Source of the DNA: Parasphingorhabdus sp. SCSIO 66989 | Lineage (GTDB): Bacteria > Pseudomonadota > Alphaproteobacteria > Sphingomonadales > Sphingomonadaceae | DNA: 64,000 nucleotides | Assembly (NCBI RefSeq): GCF_032852305.1 | Contig: NZ_CP136594.1 | Span: 1 to 64,000 of the forward strand | Direction: 5' to 3' | Shown here: one piece after another, positions 52,436-61,730 of the stretch | How the letters are laid out: each line of letters starts with the position of its first letter | Position numbering within the stretch: the stretch's first letter is position 1 | Notes under the pieces: generated by a model | Seen by the model: the letters and a program-made list of their open reading frames with translations, nothing else | What the model was told of the DNA's origin: nothing | Database searches by the model: none | Made by a program: the position numbers and the translations under genes

Positions 52436-53502
52436 TGCCGGATACAGCCGGTGCCATTGCCGCTGCAAAGGCCATTGACGCATTGCTGCGTGGCTGGCCG
52501 ATTGTCATCAGTGATGGTGCGGACAGGCTTGTCCTGAGTGCGGTCGAAACCCGGATTTCCGAGACCGAGAGTGCCAGCCAATGCGATGAGATGCTGATAT
52601 CTGCCGCACGGGCCGCGACGTTGAAGATTATCAACCAGCGCGCCGCTGCCCGCCCCGATGCCCCGGTGATGATCCGCACCATGGAACCACTGAATAATGT
52701 AGCCGCGATGGCGATTGCGGACCCGGCACAGGATCTCGCCAATCCACTCAAAGGACCATTTACTGCATTGCCGCTGGAATCCGAGACGATTGCCGAGGCC
52801 GCGATGATTCTAGCGCGGCAGGCTGGCCTGCTTCCTGCCTTTATCATCGAGGGCGAAGAGACAGTCACCCCACAGGCGGCGATCACCGCCAGTGATGCCA
52901 AGGCCTATGGCGATGCCCGCATGTTGCGCATCGCCGCCCGCGCGCGGCTGCCGGTGGCGACGAGCGAGACCGCCGAGATAGTCGCCTTCCGCACCATGGC
53001 CGACAACAAGGAGCATGTCGCGCTGGTTGTTGGTGAGCGTGATGCCAGCCTGCCGGTGGTGCGGTTGCACAGCGAGTGCCTTACCGGCGATATGCTGGGC
53101 AGCCTGAAATGCGATTGCGGGCCTCAGCTTCATGAAGCACTCAAAGCGATGTCCGATGCGCAATGGGGTGTCTTGCTTTATCTGCGCCAGGAAGGCCGCG
53201 CCATTGGCCTGATTAACAAGCTGCGTGCCTATGAGCTGCAGGATCAGGGCTTTGATACGGTAGAAGCCAATAACCGGCTCGGCTTCGCCACCGATGCGCG
53301 TGATTTTATGATCGCGGTGAACATGCTCAAACTGTTGAACGTCGATCAGGTACGGCTGATGACCAACAACCCTGACAAGGTGGGGCGTCTGGAGCAAGGT
53401 GGCATCACCGTAGTTGAACGCGTGCCGCTGATCACGCCGGATAATCCCTATAATCGTCGATATCTCGACACCAAGCGTGATCGGACCGGGCACCAGCTCT
53501 AA
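52435..53502 (+). CDS. ribA: GTP cyclohydrolase II with degenerate DHBP-synthase-like N-terminal domain
   Basis: The C-terminal half (about 160-355) is GTP cyclohydrolase II, the first enzyme of riboflavin synthesis. The zinc Cys residues are visible in HSECLTGDMLGSLKCDCGP (about Cys215, 226, 228), and the active-site region in RQEGRAIGLINKLRAYELQD. The N-terminal half (about 1-160) resembles a 3,4-dihydroxy-2-butanone 4-phosphate synthase fold, but the metal-binding DDExRExE motif is replaced by ISDGADRLVLSAVE. It probably is not catalytic. A separate ribB would be needed for DHBP synthesis. The gene is coupled to xth. Confidence 0.9.
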   Translation: MPDTAGAIAAAKAIDALLRGWPIVISDGADRLVLSAVETRISETESASQCDEMLISAARAATLKIINQRAAARPDAPVMIRTMEPLNNVAAMAIADPAQDLANPLKGPFTALPLESETIAEAAMILARQAGLLPAFIIEGEETVTPQAAITASDAKAYGDARMLRIAARARLPVATSETAEIVAFRTMADNKEHVALVVGERDASLPVVRLHSECLTGDMLGSLKCDCGPQLHEALKAMSDAQWGVLLYLRQEGRAIGLINKLRAYELQDQGFDTVEANNRLGFATDARDFMIAVNMLKLLNVDQVRLMTNNPDKVGRLEQGGITVVERVPLITPDNPYNRRYLDTKRDRTGHQL

Positions 53503-53528
53503 GCGCTGGCAATCACAATTTAAATGTC

Positions 53529-53672
53529 GCCCCCGCGCAGGCGGGGGCTAGGCTTTTAGTTCACACTAAGGCACAAAGGCACAAAGCCCGCTTGGACAGA
53601 CATAGTATCTTAGTGTCTTTGTGGCTTCGTGCGAAATTCAAACAAGAGCCCTGGCCCCGCATGCGCGGGGCC
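53529..53672. repeat. Composite dispersed repeat, second copy (hairpins flanking long inverted repeat)
   Basis: A GCCCCCGC-GCAG-GCGGGGGC hairpin is followed by TTCACACTAAGGCACAAAGGC-type arms and their inverse TTAGTGTCTTTGTGGCTTCG, and then by a GGCCCCGC-ATGC-GCGGGGCC hairpin. The pieces match the element at 14.6-14.7 kb in content, with reordered parts. It fills the gap between ribA and glnD. Confidence 0.7.
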
Positions 53673-53705
53673 GACGATAATCAATGATAATCAATAATGC
53701 GGCGT

Positions 53706-56453
53706 TTAAGCCGCCGTCAGCTCATCTTCATCCAGCTCCTTCGGCACCTCGACCAGCGCCGCCTGTAGCTGCTCCAACCTCTCTTTATCGCTGACCTTCG
53801 CACCCATCAGGTCGGTGACATAGAACGTGTCCACCGCGCGCTCGCCATAGGTGGCGATATGGGCGCTATGGACGATCATATTCGCCTCAAAGAATATCTG
53901 CGCCAACCGCGACAACAGCGCCGGGCGGTCCTGGGCATTGACCTCGATCACGGTGAAACGGTTGGAGGCGTTGTTGTTGACGATGGCGAAAGGCGTGATC
54001 GAAAAGGCATCGGCTCTTGGATGGGCTGCGGTGCGCGCATCCAGCCTGTCGGTCATCTTCTGGCGGTTGGAAAGCGCATCGGTAATGGCACTTTTCAGCC
54101 GAGCAATCTGGTTCTCCTCACGCATCGCCTGACCACGGGCGTCCTGCACCAGAAAGTTATCGAGCGCCATGCCATCGCGCGTGGTGTGGATGCGGGCATC
54201 GATAATATTGCCGCCCGCCGCATAAATGCCGCCAGCAATGCGGTAGAACAGGCCCGGATGGTCCGCCCCAATTACCGTGACCAAAGTGGCTCCGCGCGCC
54301 GGATAATATTCCGCCGCGATGGATAGCGGTGCATTGGCCTGCATATTGCGCAATTGCTGTATATTGCGCGCGATAATGTCTTCCGGCTCGGCAATCCAAT
54401 AGGACTCAGGCAGACGCTCCTCCCATTCGCCCAAAGCCGCCACCTCGACGCTCAATAACGCCGCCACATCACCCTTGCAGGCGGCAATTTTCTCTGCCCG
54501 GCCATGCTCCTTATGGCCGAGACGCAGCACCTCTTCCGCCGCATCGTAAAGCGTATCAAGCAACTGCCGTTTCCAGCTGTTCCAGATACCGGGGCCGACA
54601 GCGCGGATATCGACAACCGTCAGCACCAAGAGCAGCTTCAGCCGTTCCGGGCTTTTCACCATCGCGGCAAAATCAGATATGGTCTTATAGTCTGACAAAT
54701 CGCGCTTGAAAGCCGTCGCCGACATCAGCAGATGATGCCGCACCAACCAGGCCACCAGCTCTGTCTCAGCGTCGGACAGGCCCAGACGCGGGCCGAGATC
54801 AAGCGCAATCTCCGATCCCAATATGCTGTGGTCACCTTTGCGCCCCTTGGCGATATCATGCAGCAGCACCGCGACGCTGAGCGCGCGATAGGTGGAGAGC
54901 GTCGAAATAATCTCGCTGACCTTGGGGTGGTCATCGGCAAGCTGACCCGAGACCAGTTGCGACAACAGGCCAATGGCGCGGATCGAATGTTCGTCCACCG
55001 TATAATGGTGGTACATATCAAACTGCATCTGTGCCACGACACGGCCAAATTCGGGGACAAAACGGCCAAATACCGTCGACTCATTCATCCAGCGCAACAC
55101 CACCTCCGGGTCTCGCGGGCTGGCCAATATATCGAGGAACATCGCATTGGCCTCGGGCTCTTCGCGCACCTTTTTGGTGATCAGCTTGGCATCGCGTGTC
55201 GCCTGCCGCATCGCGGTCGGGTGGATTTCGAGCTCATGCTTGTCGGCCAAATGGAACAGCTCGATCAGGCGTGAAGGTTTTTCGGCAAAGAAGTCCTTAT
55301 CCGGTGTGATCAAGCGCCCGCGGTCAAGCTGAAAGCCATTAAGTTTGCGCGGTTTGCGGCGGATGGTCGGGATCAGACGGCGGCCGGTAGAGGCGAATTT
55401 CTCGTCAATCTGGGCGAGGAATATCCCGGTCAGATCGCCCACTTTCTTGGCGTTGAGAAAGTAGAATTGCATGAAGCGCTCAACCGCCGATTTGCCCGGA
55501 CGGTCAGCATAGCGCATCCGCTCAGCGACTTCGCGCTGCAAGTCAAAGGTGAGCCGTTCCTCGGCCCGCCCGGTAATGTCATGCAAATGGCAGCGCACCG
55601 CCCAGAAGAAATTCGCGGCGCGCCGAAAGCCACGATATTCGGTCATGTTGAACAGTTTTTTATCGACCAGCTCCGCCGCAGTACGGACATTATAGGCATA
55701 TTTGCCGATCCAGTAGAGCGTCTGCAGATCGCGCAACCCGCCCTTGCCATCCTTGACATTGGGCTCGACAACATAGCGGCTATCGCCCATGCGCTTGTGC
55801 CGTTCATCGCGCTCGGCAAGCTTTTGCGAGATAAAATCGCGGATCGTGCCGTGCACCACCTCGGCGTGAAAGCGTGCCGATGCCTCATCATAGAGTGCCT
55901 TGTCGCCCCAGACGAAGCGGCCCTCAAGCAGCGAGGTGCGGATCGTCAGGTCATCGCGCGCCATGCGCACCATATCGTCGAGTGACCGGCTCGACTGGCC
56001 GACTTTCAGCCCCAGATCCCAGAGCAGATAGAGGATCGCCTCGGTTACCTGCTCGGTCCAGCTATTCTTCCGCATCGGCGTGATAAAGGCGATGTCGACA
56101 TCGCTATGCGGTGCCATCTCGCCACGGCCATAGCCGCCCACGGCGATGATGGTCAGCCGCGCCCCGGCGGTGGCATTGCCCACCGGATAGACATGGGTGA
56201 CGACATAATCATGGATCAGCCGCACCAGCTGGTCGATCAGAAAGGCCTGGGCCGCCGCCGATGCATGGCCCGAAGTGGGCCGCTCGACCAGCCGATCGGC
56301 TATCTCGGCGCGGCCATCGGCCAGCGCATCGCGCAGCAGCGAAAGCACATCGGCACGGGCATCGCCCGCGCCATGCGCCACCAGACGATCAATCGCCTCG
56401 CCCAGCCTGGCGCGATCAATGATCGCGCGGCGCCGAGGCACCGCGGCGATCAC
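53706..56453 (-). CDS. glnD: [Protein-PII] uridylyltransferase
   Basis: GlnD senses glutamine and uridylylates or deuridylylates PII proteins. The 915-residue product has all parts: an N-terminal nucleotidyltransferase domain (GGYGRGEMAPHSDVDIAF), a central HD domain (LLHDIAKGRKGDHS), and two C-terminal ACT domains (starting near LVTVIGADHPGLFYRI and FTVIEVNAQDRPALLSRL). The start codon is GTG, and the first four bases overlap the stop of the upstream acyl-CoA ligase (GTGA). It fits with rpoN and amtB in the window as a nitrogen-control gene set. Confidence 0.95.
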   Translation of the reverse strand: MIAAVPRRRAIIDRARLGEAIDRLVAHGAGDARADVLSLLRDALADGRAEIADRLVERPTSGHASAAAQAFLIDQLVRLIHDYVVTHVYPVGNATAGARLTIIAVGGYGRGEMAPHSDVDIAFITPMRKNSWTEQVTEAILYLLWDLGLKVGQSSRSLDDMVRMARDDLTIRTSLLEGRFVWGDKALYDEASARFHAEVVHGTIRDFISQKLAERDERHKRMGDSRYVVEPNVKDGKGGLRDLQTLYWIGKYAYNVRTAAELVDKKLFNMTEYRGFRRAANFFWAVRCHLHDITGRAEERLTFDLQREVAERMRYADRPGKSAVERFMQFYFLNAKKVGDLTGIFLAQIDEKFASTGRRLIPTIRRKPRKLNGFQLDRGRLITPDKDFFAEKPSRLIELFHLADKHELEIHPTAMRQATRDAKLITKKVREEPEANAMFLDILASPRDPEVVLRWMNESTVFGRFVPEFGRVVAQMQFDMYHHYTVDEHSIRAIGLLSQLVSGQLADDHPKVSEIISTLSTYRALSVAVLLHDIAKGRKGDHSILGSEIALDLGPRLGLSDAETELVAWLVRHHLLMSATAFKRDLSDYKTISDFAAMVKSPERLKLLLVLTVVDIRAVGPGIWNSWKRQLLDTLYDAAEEVLRLGHKEHGRAEKIAACKGDVAALLSVEVAALGEWEERLPESYWIAEPEDIIARNIQQLRNMQANAPLSIAAEYYPARGATLVTVIGADHPGLFYRIAGGIYAAGGNIIDARIHTTRDGMALDNFLVQDARGQAMREENQIARLKSAITDALSNRQKMTDRLDARTAAHPRADAFSITPFAIVNNNASNRFTVIEVNAQDRPALLSRLAQIFFEANMIVHSAHIATYGERAVDTFYVTDLMGAKVSDKERLEQLQAALVEVPKELDEDELTAA

Positions 56454-58165
56454 GCCGCAGCAGCGTCCTCCGCCGCGACCAGCTCACGATATTTGGTCCG
56501 CAATGTTACCTTGTCGATCTTTTGGGTACCGAGTATCGGCAGCGGCTCATCGGAGTTCCACACACGCGACGGGATTTTGAACGGCGCCAGATGTTCGCCG
56601 AGAAATTCCTGCAACGCTTCCGGCTCGAGCGATTTGCCCTCCTTCAGATGATAGACCGCCCCGGGCACTTCACCAAAGCGCTCATCAGGCAGGCCGAAAA
56701 CACTCGCCTGGGCAATATCGGGATGCGCATAAATCGCCGCTTCCACTTCGATACAGCTGATATTCTCACCGCCCCGGATGACGATATCTTTCTTGCGATC
56801 AACGATGAAGAGGTAATCATCCTCGTCCAGATAGCCCAGATCGCCGGTGCGGAAATAGCCATCGGGCATGATCGCCGCCTTGGTCGCTTCCTCATTGTTC
56901 CAGTAACCGAGGAAGTTGCAGATGGTGCGGATCGAAACCTCGCCTATCTCACCCTGGGGCAGCGGCTTGCCGTCATCATCCAATATCGCCAGATCGACCA
57001 GCGGACGCGATGCGGTGCCGGTGCTGTTCGGCTTGGCCATATAGTTTTCGTTGAAATTGCCGCAGCCAACGCCATTGGTTTCGGTGAGGCCATAGCCCAG
57101 CAACGGGAAGGCCCAATCCATCTCTTTCTTGATGCGCTTTACATGCTCCACCGGGCGCGGCGCGCCACCCGCTGCAAAAGATGTGCAACTGGTGAGGTCA
57201 TATTTGTCGCGATCAGGATGGGTTGCGATTTCATAGCTCATTAGCGGCACACCAACAAAATAGCTGATCTTTTCCTTCTCGATCAGCTGCATCGCATGTT
57301 CGGCATTCCATTTTGGCATCAGCACCAGTTTGCGGCCAATGCCAATGCTCTGCAGCATCACCGGAACCATGGCAGTCACATGGAAAAGCGGTACATTAAG
57401 CAGCGTTGCGGGCTGTCCTTCCGGTGGCGTGCCCGCTTTAACCAGAAGCTGTAATGCCAGCATCGTCTGGGCGATATAGCTGGCCGTTCCCTGCATCACG
57501 CCGCGATGATCGGAATAGGCCCCTTTGGACTGGCCAGTTGATCCCGAAGTAAACAGGATCGTCGCCAGATCATCGCCGGTCAGTTCCGGCAGTGCCGTAT
57601 CGCTGGCCCCTGCGCTGCCAATAACCGCCGCAAGGCCGGTTTCCGGAGCAACATCATGGTCGAACAGGATGATCTGCGAACCCGGCAACTGCTCCCCTTC
57701 GAGCCGCGCGGCGCGTTGTTTGTCCGCCAGGACCAGCTTGCACTCGACGGCATTGATCCCCTGGGCCAGCTCCTCGCCGGCCCACCAGCCATTGAGCAAG
57801 GTAGCCACGCCGCCAGCCATGATGATGCCCATATAGGCGACTATCCAGTTGGCCGAGTTGCGCGCCGCGATGCCGACTCGGTCCCCTTTTTGCAAGCCAT
57901 GCTCTGCCAGCAATCCCTTGGCCACCTGATGCGCAGCGGCATAGGTCTGGGCGAAGCTGAGACGCAGATCGCCATCGACCAGAAACTCCGCATCACCATG
58001 CTGGGCGCAGAAATGGGCGAAATAATGCGACAGGCTGGGCGGTGCCATGGCCAGCATCGGCAGTTGCTGACCATATTTTTCATAAGGGACGGTCGCCAGA
58101 GGAGCGCCCTCTGCCGTCATCTCGTCCATCGTCACCTGCATCATTTTATCAAGCTCTGTCGCCAT
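56450..58165 (-). CDS. AMP-dependent acyl-CoA synthetase
   Basis: This 571-residue protein is an adenylate-forming enzyme. The P-loop motif LFTSGSTGQSKGA, the GYGLTETNGVG segment, the YFRTGDLGYLDEDDYL domain-hinge motif and IVIRGGENISCIEVE are all present. The catalytic Lys would lie in the C-terminal IDKVTLRTKYRE segment. It activates a carboxylic acid to its CoA thioester; chain length or substrate is unknown. The gene starts at an ATG and is divergent from lgt. The coupling with glnD is translational. Confidence 0.9.
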   Translation of the reverse strand: MATELDKMMQVTMDEMTAEGAPLATVPYEKYGQQLPMLAMAPPSLSHYFAHFCAQHGDAEFLVDGDLRLSFAQTYAAAHQVAKGLLAEHGLQKGDRVGIAARNSANWIVAYMGIIMAGGVATLLNGWWAGEELAQGINAVECKLVLADKQRAARLEGEQLPGSQIILFDHDVAPETGLAAVIGSAGASDTALPELTGDDLATILFTSGSTGQSKGAYSDHRGVMQGTASYIAQTMLALQLLVKAGTPPEGQPATLLNVPLFHVTAMVPVMLQSIGIGRKLVLMPKWNAEHAMQLIEKEKISYFVGVPLMSYEIATHPDRDKYDLTSCTSFAAGGAPRPVEHVKRIKKEMDWAFPLLGYGLTETNGVGCGNFNENYMAKPNSTGTASRPLVDLAILDDDGKPLPQGEIGEVSIRTICNFLGYWNNEEATKAAIMPDGYFRTGDLGYLDEDDYLFIVDRKKDIVIRGGENISCIEVEAAIYAHPDIAQASVFGLPDERFGEVPGAVYHLKEGKSLEPEALQEFLGEHLAPFKIPSRVWNSDEPLPILGTQKIDKVTLRTKYRELVAAEDAAAA

Positions 58166-58233
58166 TCGTCATCTCTCCTATTGGTATTATTGTTTCAGCC
58201 CTATATGCAGGCGAAAATCATTGGGGAAAAGCC

Positions 58234-59118
58234 TTGATACTGTCTATTCTCGCCAGTTCTACCGACTATTTACGTTTTGAAGAGCTGGGATTGTCCAAAA
58301 CGCTCTTCACAATCGGCTTTTTTGAGCTGCGCTGGTACTCGCTCGCCTATCTTGCCGGGATATTGGTCGGCTATTGGTATCTTTTGAAACTGATCGCCCA
58401 ACCCGGTGCGCCAATGGCGCGGCGCCATGCCGATGATTTCATCCTTTATGCCACGCTAGGCATCATCCTGGGCGGACGGCTCGGCTATGCGCTGTTCTAT
58501 AAGCCGGAACTGTTCACCACCTTCACCGAAGGGGAGCTTATTAGCTACAATCTGCTGCGTATCTTTGATGGCGGCATGTCATTGCATGGCGGCGTTCTTG
58601 GCGTTTTGCTTGCGATCTGGCTAATGACGCGCAAGGAGAAGCTCTCCTTTCTGCGCTTCTGCGATTATATCGCCTGTGTCGTGCCGTTCGGGCTGTTCTT
58701 CGGGCGGTTGGCGAATTTCGTCAATGGTGAGCTTTGGGGCCGTCCTACCGATATGCCCTGGGCGATCATCTTCACCAATACCGACCCGCTGGCGCTGCCA
58801 CGCCATCCGAGCCAGCTTTATGAGGCCGCAAGCGAAGGCCTGTTGATGTTTATCATCCTCTACTGGCTGTTCTGGCATACACGCAGCCGTTACAAGCCCG
58901 GCCTGCTTGTCGGTGCAGCGGCGGTTATCTATGGCGCGAGCCGCTTTATCGTCGAATATTTCCGCAATCCCGACGCGCATCTGATCGAATTTGCCGAGCG
59001 CACCGGGCTCAGCATGGGCCAATGGCTTACCGTGCCGATGATCCTGATCGGGCTGGCGTTGATTGCCACCGCCGGCAAGCGCAAGGTTAGTGCCGATCCT
59101 GTACCGCGTGAGGCTTGA
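58234..59118 (+). CDS. lgt: Prolipoprotein diacylglyceryl transferase
   Basis: Lgt transfers a diacylglyceryl group to the lipobox Cys of prolipoproteins in the inner membrane. The protein of about 294 residues has seven predicted helices and the Lgt signature GRLANFVNGELWGRPT, plus the HGGVLG loop with the essential His and HPSQLYEA. The start appears to be TTG at 58234; no in-frame ATG is available before the conserved DYLRFEELG region, and a GGGGA sequence lies upstream. Several lipoprotein genes in this window are its predicted substrates. Confidence 0.92.
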   Translation: MILSILASSTDYLRFEELGLSKTLFTIGFFELRWYSLAYLAGILVGYWYLLKLIAQPGAPMARRHADDFILYATLGIILGGRLGYALFYKPELFTTFTEGELISYNLLRIFDGGMSLHGGVLGVLLAIWLMTRKEKLSFLRFCDYIACVVPFGLFFGRLANFVNGELWGRPTDMPWAIIFTNTDPLALPRHPSQLYEAASEGLLMFIILYWLFWHTRSRYKPGLLVGAAAVIYGASRFIVEYFRNPDAHLIEFAERTGLSMGQWLTVPMILIGLALIATAGKRKVSADPVPREA

Positions 59119-59129
59119 GGCGTCAGCAC

Positions 59130-60182
59130 ATGCCCTCTGAACTAGCGCAGCGATTTGCCCGTGTGATTGAGTCCACCGGCCCTATATCGGTGGCGCAATA
59201 TATGGGCGAGGCCAATGCTGCCTATTATGCCAGCCGCGATCCGCTGGGGGCTGCAGGCGACTTCATCACCGCCCCGGAAATCAGCCAGATGTTTGGCGAG
59301 ATGATCGGCCTGTGGTTTGCCGATCTGTTTCTGCGCTCGGGCTATAAGGGGCAGCCGCATTATGTCGAACTCGGCCCCGGGCGTGGCACACTCGCCAATG
59401 ATGCACTGAACGCCATGGCGAAATTCGGCGTCGAGCCCAAGGTGCATTTTGTCGAATTCAGCCCGGCGCTGCGCGAAAAACAGGCGGCGCTGCGACCCGA
59501 TGCCATCTGGCATGATATGCTCGATACCTTGCCGCGCAGCGGCGCGCTGCTGGTGATGGCGAATGAGTTTTATGATGCGCTGCCGGTACGTCAGCTCATC
59601 GCCACCCATGCCGGATGGCGCGAACGTGTTGTCGCGCGCAATGGCGAGCGCTTTATGGCCCTGCCCGGTGCGCGTCCGATGGATGCAGTGGTACCCGAGC
59701 AATTCCGCAATGCGCAGCAAGGCAGCATATTGGAAACCTGCCCGGCCGCCAGCGGCTTTGCCTATGAACTGTCAACACGGATCGCGGCGCAGGGCGGCGC
59801 AATGCTGACCATCGATTATGGCTATGACACACCACAGCTGGGCAGCACATTGCAGGCGGTGCGCGCGCATGAAAAGGTCGATCCGTTCAGCGATCCCGGC
59901 GAATGCGACCTCACCGCGCATGTCAATTTTGATGAGCTGAAACAGATTGGCCTGTCGCAAGGGCTGAACGCCTATGGCCCGGTTGGGCAAGGTGCGTTTC
60001 TGAAAGCGCTGGGCATACAAACGCGGACCCAGATGCTGTCGCAGCAGAACCCCGATCACGCCGAAGCGCTGAAGGCCGCACAGGACCGGCTGATCAATGA
60101 AGATGACAGCGCCATGGGCGAACTGTTCCGTGTCCTCGCGGTAACCGGCGCAAGCTGGCCCGCACCGGAAGGCTTTGCTTAA
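59130..60182 (+). CDS. SAM-dependent methyltransferase of the NDUFAF7/MidA family
   Basis: This 350-residue protein matches the MidA/NDUFAF7 (DUF185) family, which in mitochondria methylates an arginine of complex I subunit NDUFS2 during assembly. The SAM-binding loop is visible as VELGPGRGTLANDAL, and ALLVMANEFYDALPVRQ and MLTIDYGYDTPQLGSTLQAV are conserved family segments. It starts at the ATG at 59130, 11 bases after the lgt stop. A role in respiratory complex I maturation is inferred by homology. Confidence 0.88.
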   Translation: MPSELAQRFARVIESTGPISVAQYMGEANAAYYASRDPLGAAGDFITAPEISQMFGEMIGLWFADLFLRSGYKGQPHYVELGPGRGTLANDALNAMAKFGVEPKVHFVEFSPALREKQAALRPDAIWHDMLDTLPRSGALLVMANEFYDALPVRQLIATHAGWRERVVARNGERFMALPGARPMDAVVPEQFRNAQQGSILETCPAASGFAYELSTRIAAQGGAMLTIDYGYDTPQLGSTLQAVRAHEKVDPFSDPGECDLTAHVNFDELKQIGLSQGLNAYGPVGQGAFLKALGIQTRTQMLSQQNPDHAEALKAAQDRLINEDDSAMGELFRVLAVTGASWPAPEGFA

Positions 60183-60186
60183 TTCA

Positions 60187-60364
60187 TCCTCCCCGGCACG
60201 GGGAGGGGGACCGTCGAAGACGGTGGAGGGGCACCCTCGGCATGTCTCAAGCTATAAGATGCAGAGAGGTCTTAGCTCCCATTATGTGGGCCTCCCAAAA
60301 TAGGATCATGCGGCATGTGCCCCTCCACCAGCTCCGCTGGTTCCCCTCCCCCGAGGGGGAGGAT
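60187..60364. repeat. Composite GGGGAGG/TGGAGGGGC hairpin element, copy B
   Basis: This element has the same blocks as copy A at 37.5 kb: CCTCCCCGGCACGGGGAGGG, then CCGTCGAAGACGGTGGAGGGGCA, about 90 bases of low-structured spacer, then TGCCCCTCCACCAGCTCCGC and a GAGGGGGAGGAT end. It sits between the MidA-like gene and COQ9. Confidence 0.7.
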
Positions 60365-60432
60365 TGTTTGAGATGCTGTTGAGCCAAGCCGATATCATCC
60401 CTAAATAGGGCCTACTATTGCAATGCTGGAGC

Positions 60433-61113
60433 ATGAAGATGCCTGACCAAGCTATTCCAAGCCTGCCCGAAGACCCAACGCTGGAGGAAATCCAGCTATT
60501 CCTCGCGCCACATATTGCCGAGGAAGCGGCCTTTGATGGCTGGAGCGATGAGGCGCTGACCTATGCCGCCGAGGCGCATGATATCGACCCGGCAACAGCC
60601 CGCCTCGCCTATCCCGATGGTGCGATGGATATGATCGATGCCTGGATCCAATCGGTCGATGCGCTGATGCAGGCAGAATTCACCGAAGAGCGCCTGGCAA
60701 CCATGAAAATCCGCGAAAAGATCACCGAGCTGGTCTGGTATCGCATCAGCGTGGTCATGCCATTGAAAGAAGCGTTGCGCCGCGCTGTCTCGCTGATGGC
60801 GCAACCCCAAAATGCGCCCCGCTCCGGTCGGATCAGCTGGCGCTCTGCAGACCTGATGTGGCGCATGGCGGGCGACACCGCCACCGACTATAACCACTAT
60901 ACCAAGCGCACCATTTTGATGGGCGTCTATTCCACCACGCTGATGTGCTTCCTCGACGATGAGAGCGACGAATATGAAGACACCCGCGCCTTTCTGGAGC
61001 GGCGGATCGAGAATGTGATGCAGTTTGAAAAAGCCAAGGCGAAGTTTCTCAAGCCACGGGAAGGCTTTGACCTGACGCGGTTTCTGGGGCGGCTACGCTA
61101 TCGTGCGGATTAA
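60433..61113 (+). CDS. COQ9 family protein
   Basis: This 226-residue protein matches the COQ9 family, a lipid-binding TetR-like fold needed for ubiquinone synthesis. Conserved regions are ARLAYPDGAMDMIDAWI, LVWYRISVVMPLKEALRRAVSLMAQP and the C-terminal SADLMWRMAGDTATDYNHYTKR segment with the conserved Trp-Arg and Tyr. In alphaproteobacteria it assists CoQ hydroxylation. I selected the ATG at 60433, which has a GGAG element before it. Confidence 0.88.
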   Translation: MKMPDQAIPSLPEDPTLEEIQLFLAPHIAEEAAFDGWSDEALTYAAEAHDIDPATARLAYPDGAMDMIDAWIQSVDALMQAEFTEERLATMKIREKITELVWYRISVVMPLKEALRRAVSLMAQPQNAPRSGRISWRSADLMWRMAGDTATDYNHYTKRTILMGVYSTTLMCFLDDESDEYEDTRAFLERRIENVMQFEKAKAKFLKPREGFDLTRFLGRLRYRAD

Positions 61114-61128
61114 GCGCCCTCCGCTAAC

Positions 61129-61653
61129 TCACATATCCTTCCAGCACACATCGAGCGAATCGTTGATCCAGCATTGCTCTCCCGGTTCGCGATAGGCGGT
61201 GCCGAAACCGGGCCGTTCACCATCGCTCATCCGCACCGACATTCCCGCCCGTGTCGGCGTATCTGCCTCGATGATCACTTCGACAATCTGCTCAAAAAAC
61301 GGCAGGCCATCGCTGCGCACCATGGTGAAGCTGTCGCCGCCAAGGATGAAATATTCGCACTGGCCCTTATACTCTACGTCGCCGGGCGCGGAGGAGACGG
61401 TGCAGTCCACTGTTTTCGATGGCCCATCGGCCTTGTCTTTCGCCACCGAGTTTTTCAATTCCTCGGTGATCTTGGCCTCTTCCTCGCTTTCGGTCTTGGG
61501 CTTTTCGCCCTTGGCCGGTGGCTTGTCACCCGACGCGGCAACATCGCTTCCTGAAGACGATGTTTGTGCCTCGGCTTCATCACCATCGTCGTTTATTTCC
61601 GGTTCATTACAAGCCGCCAACGCCAAGACCGATGCCAATATCAGAATACGCAT
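61129..61653 (-). CDS. Hypothetical lipoprotein
   Basis: This 174-residue predicted lipoprotein has a lipobox (ALAACN), followed by an acidic, low-complexity segment (DGDEAEAQTSSSG and KPPAKGEKPKTESEEE) and a folded C-terminal domain with several Cys (VDCTVSSA, GQCEYFILGG, GEQCWINDSLDVCWKDM). I do not recognise the domain. It may form disulfides in the periplasm. It is convergent to COQ9. The ATG follows a GGGGG site. Confidence 0.7.
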   Translation of the reverse strand: MRILILASVLALAACNEPEINDDGDEAEAQTSSSGSDVAASGDKPPAKGEKPKTESEEEAKITEELKNSVAKDKADGPSKTVDCTVSSAPGDVEYKGQCEYFILGGDSFTMVRSDGLPFFEQIVEVIIEADTPTRAGMSVRMSDGERPGFGTAYREPGEQCWINDSLDVCWKDM

Positions 61654-61730
61654 AATACCCCCTGTCACTATTCACAAAGGCACATGTAAAGTCAGCACTT
61701 GCCAAACGCCGACCGTTCGGAATATCGGGC

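Noticed and set aside
37454-60364. Hairpin repeats considered as CRISPR arrays
   Set aside because: There are no evenly spaced direct repeats with unique spacers; the units are inverted and scattered.
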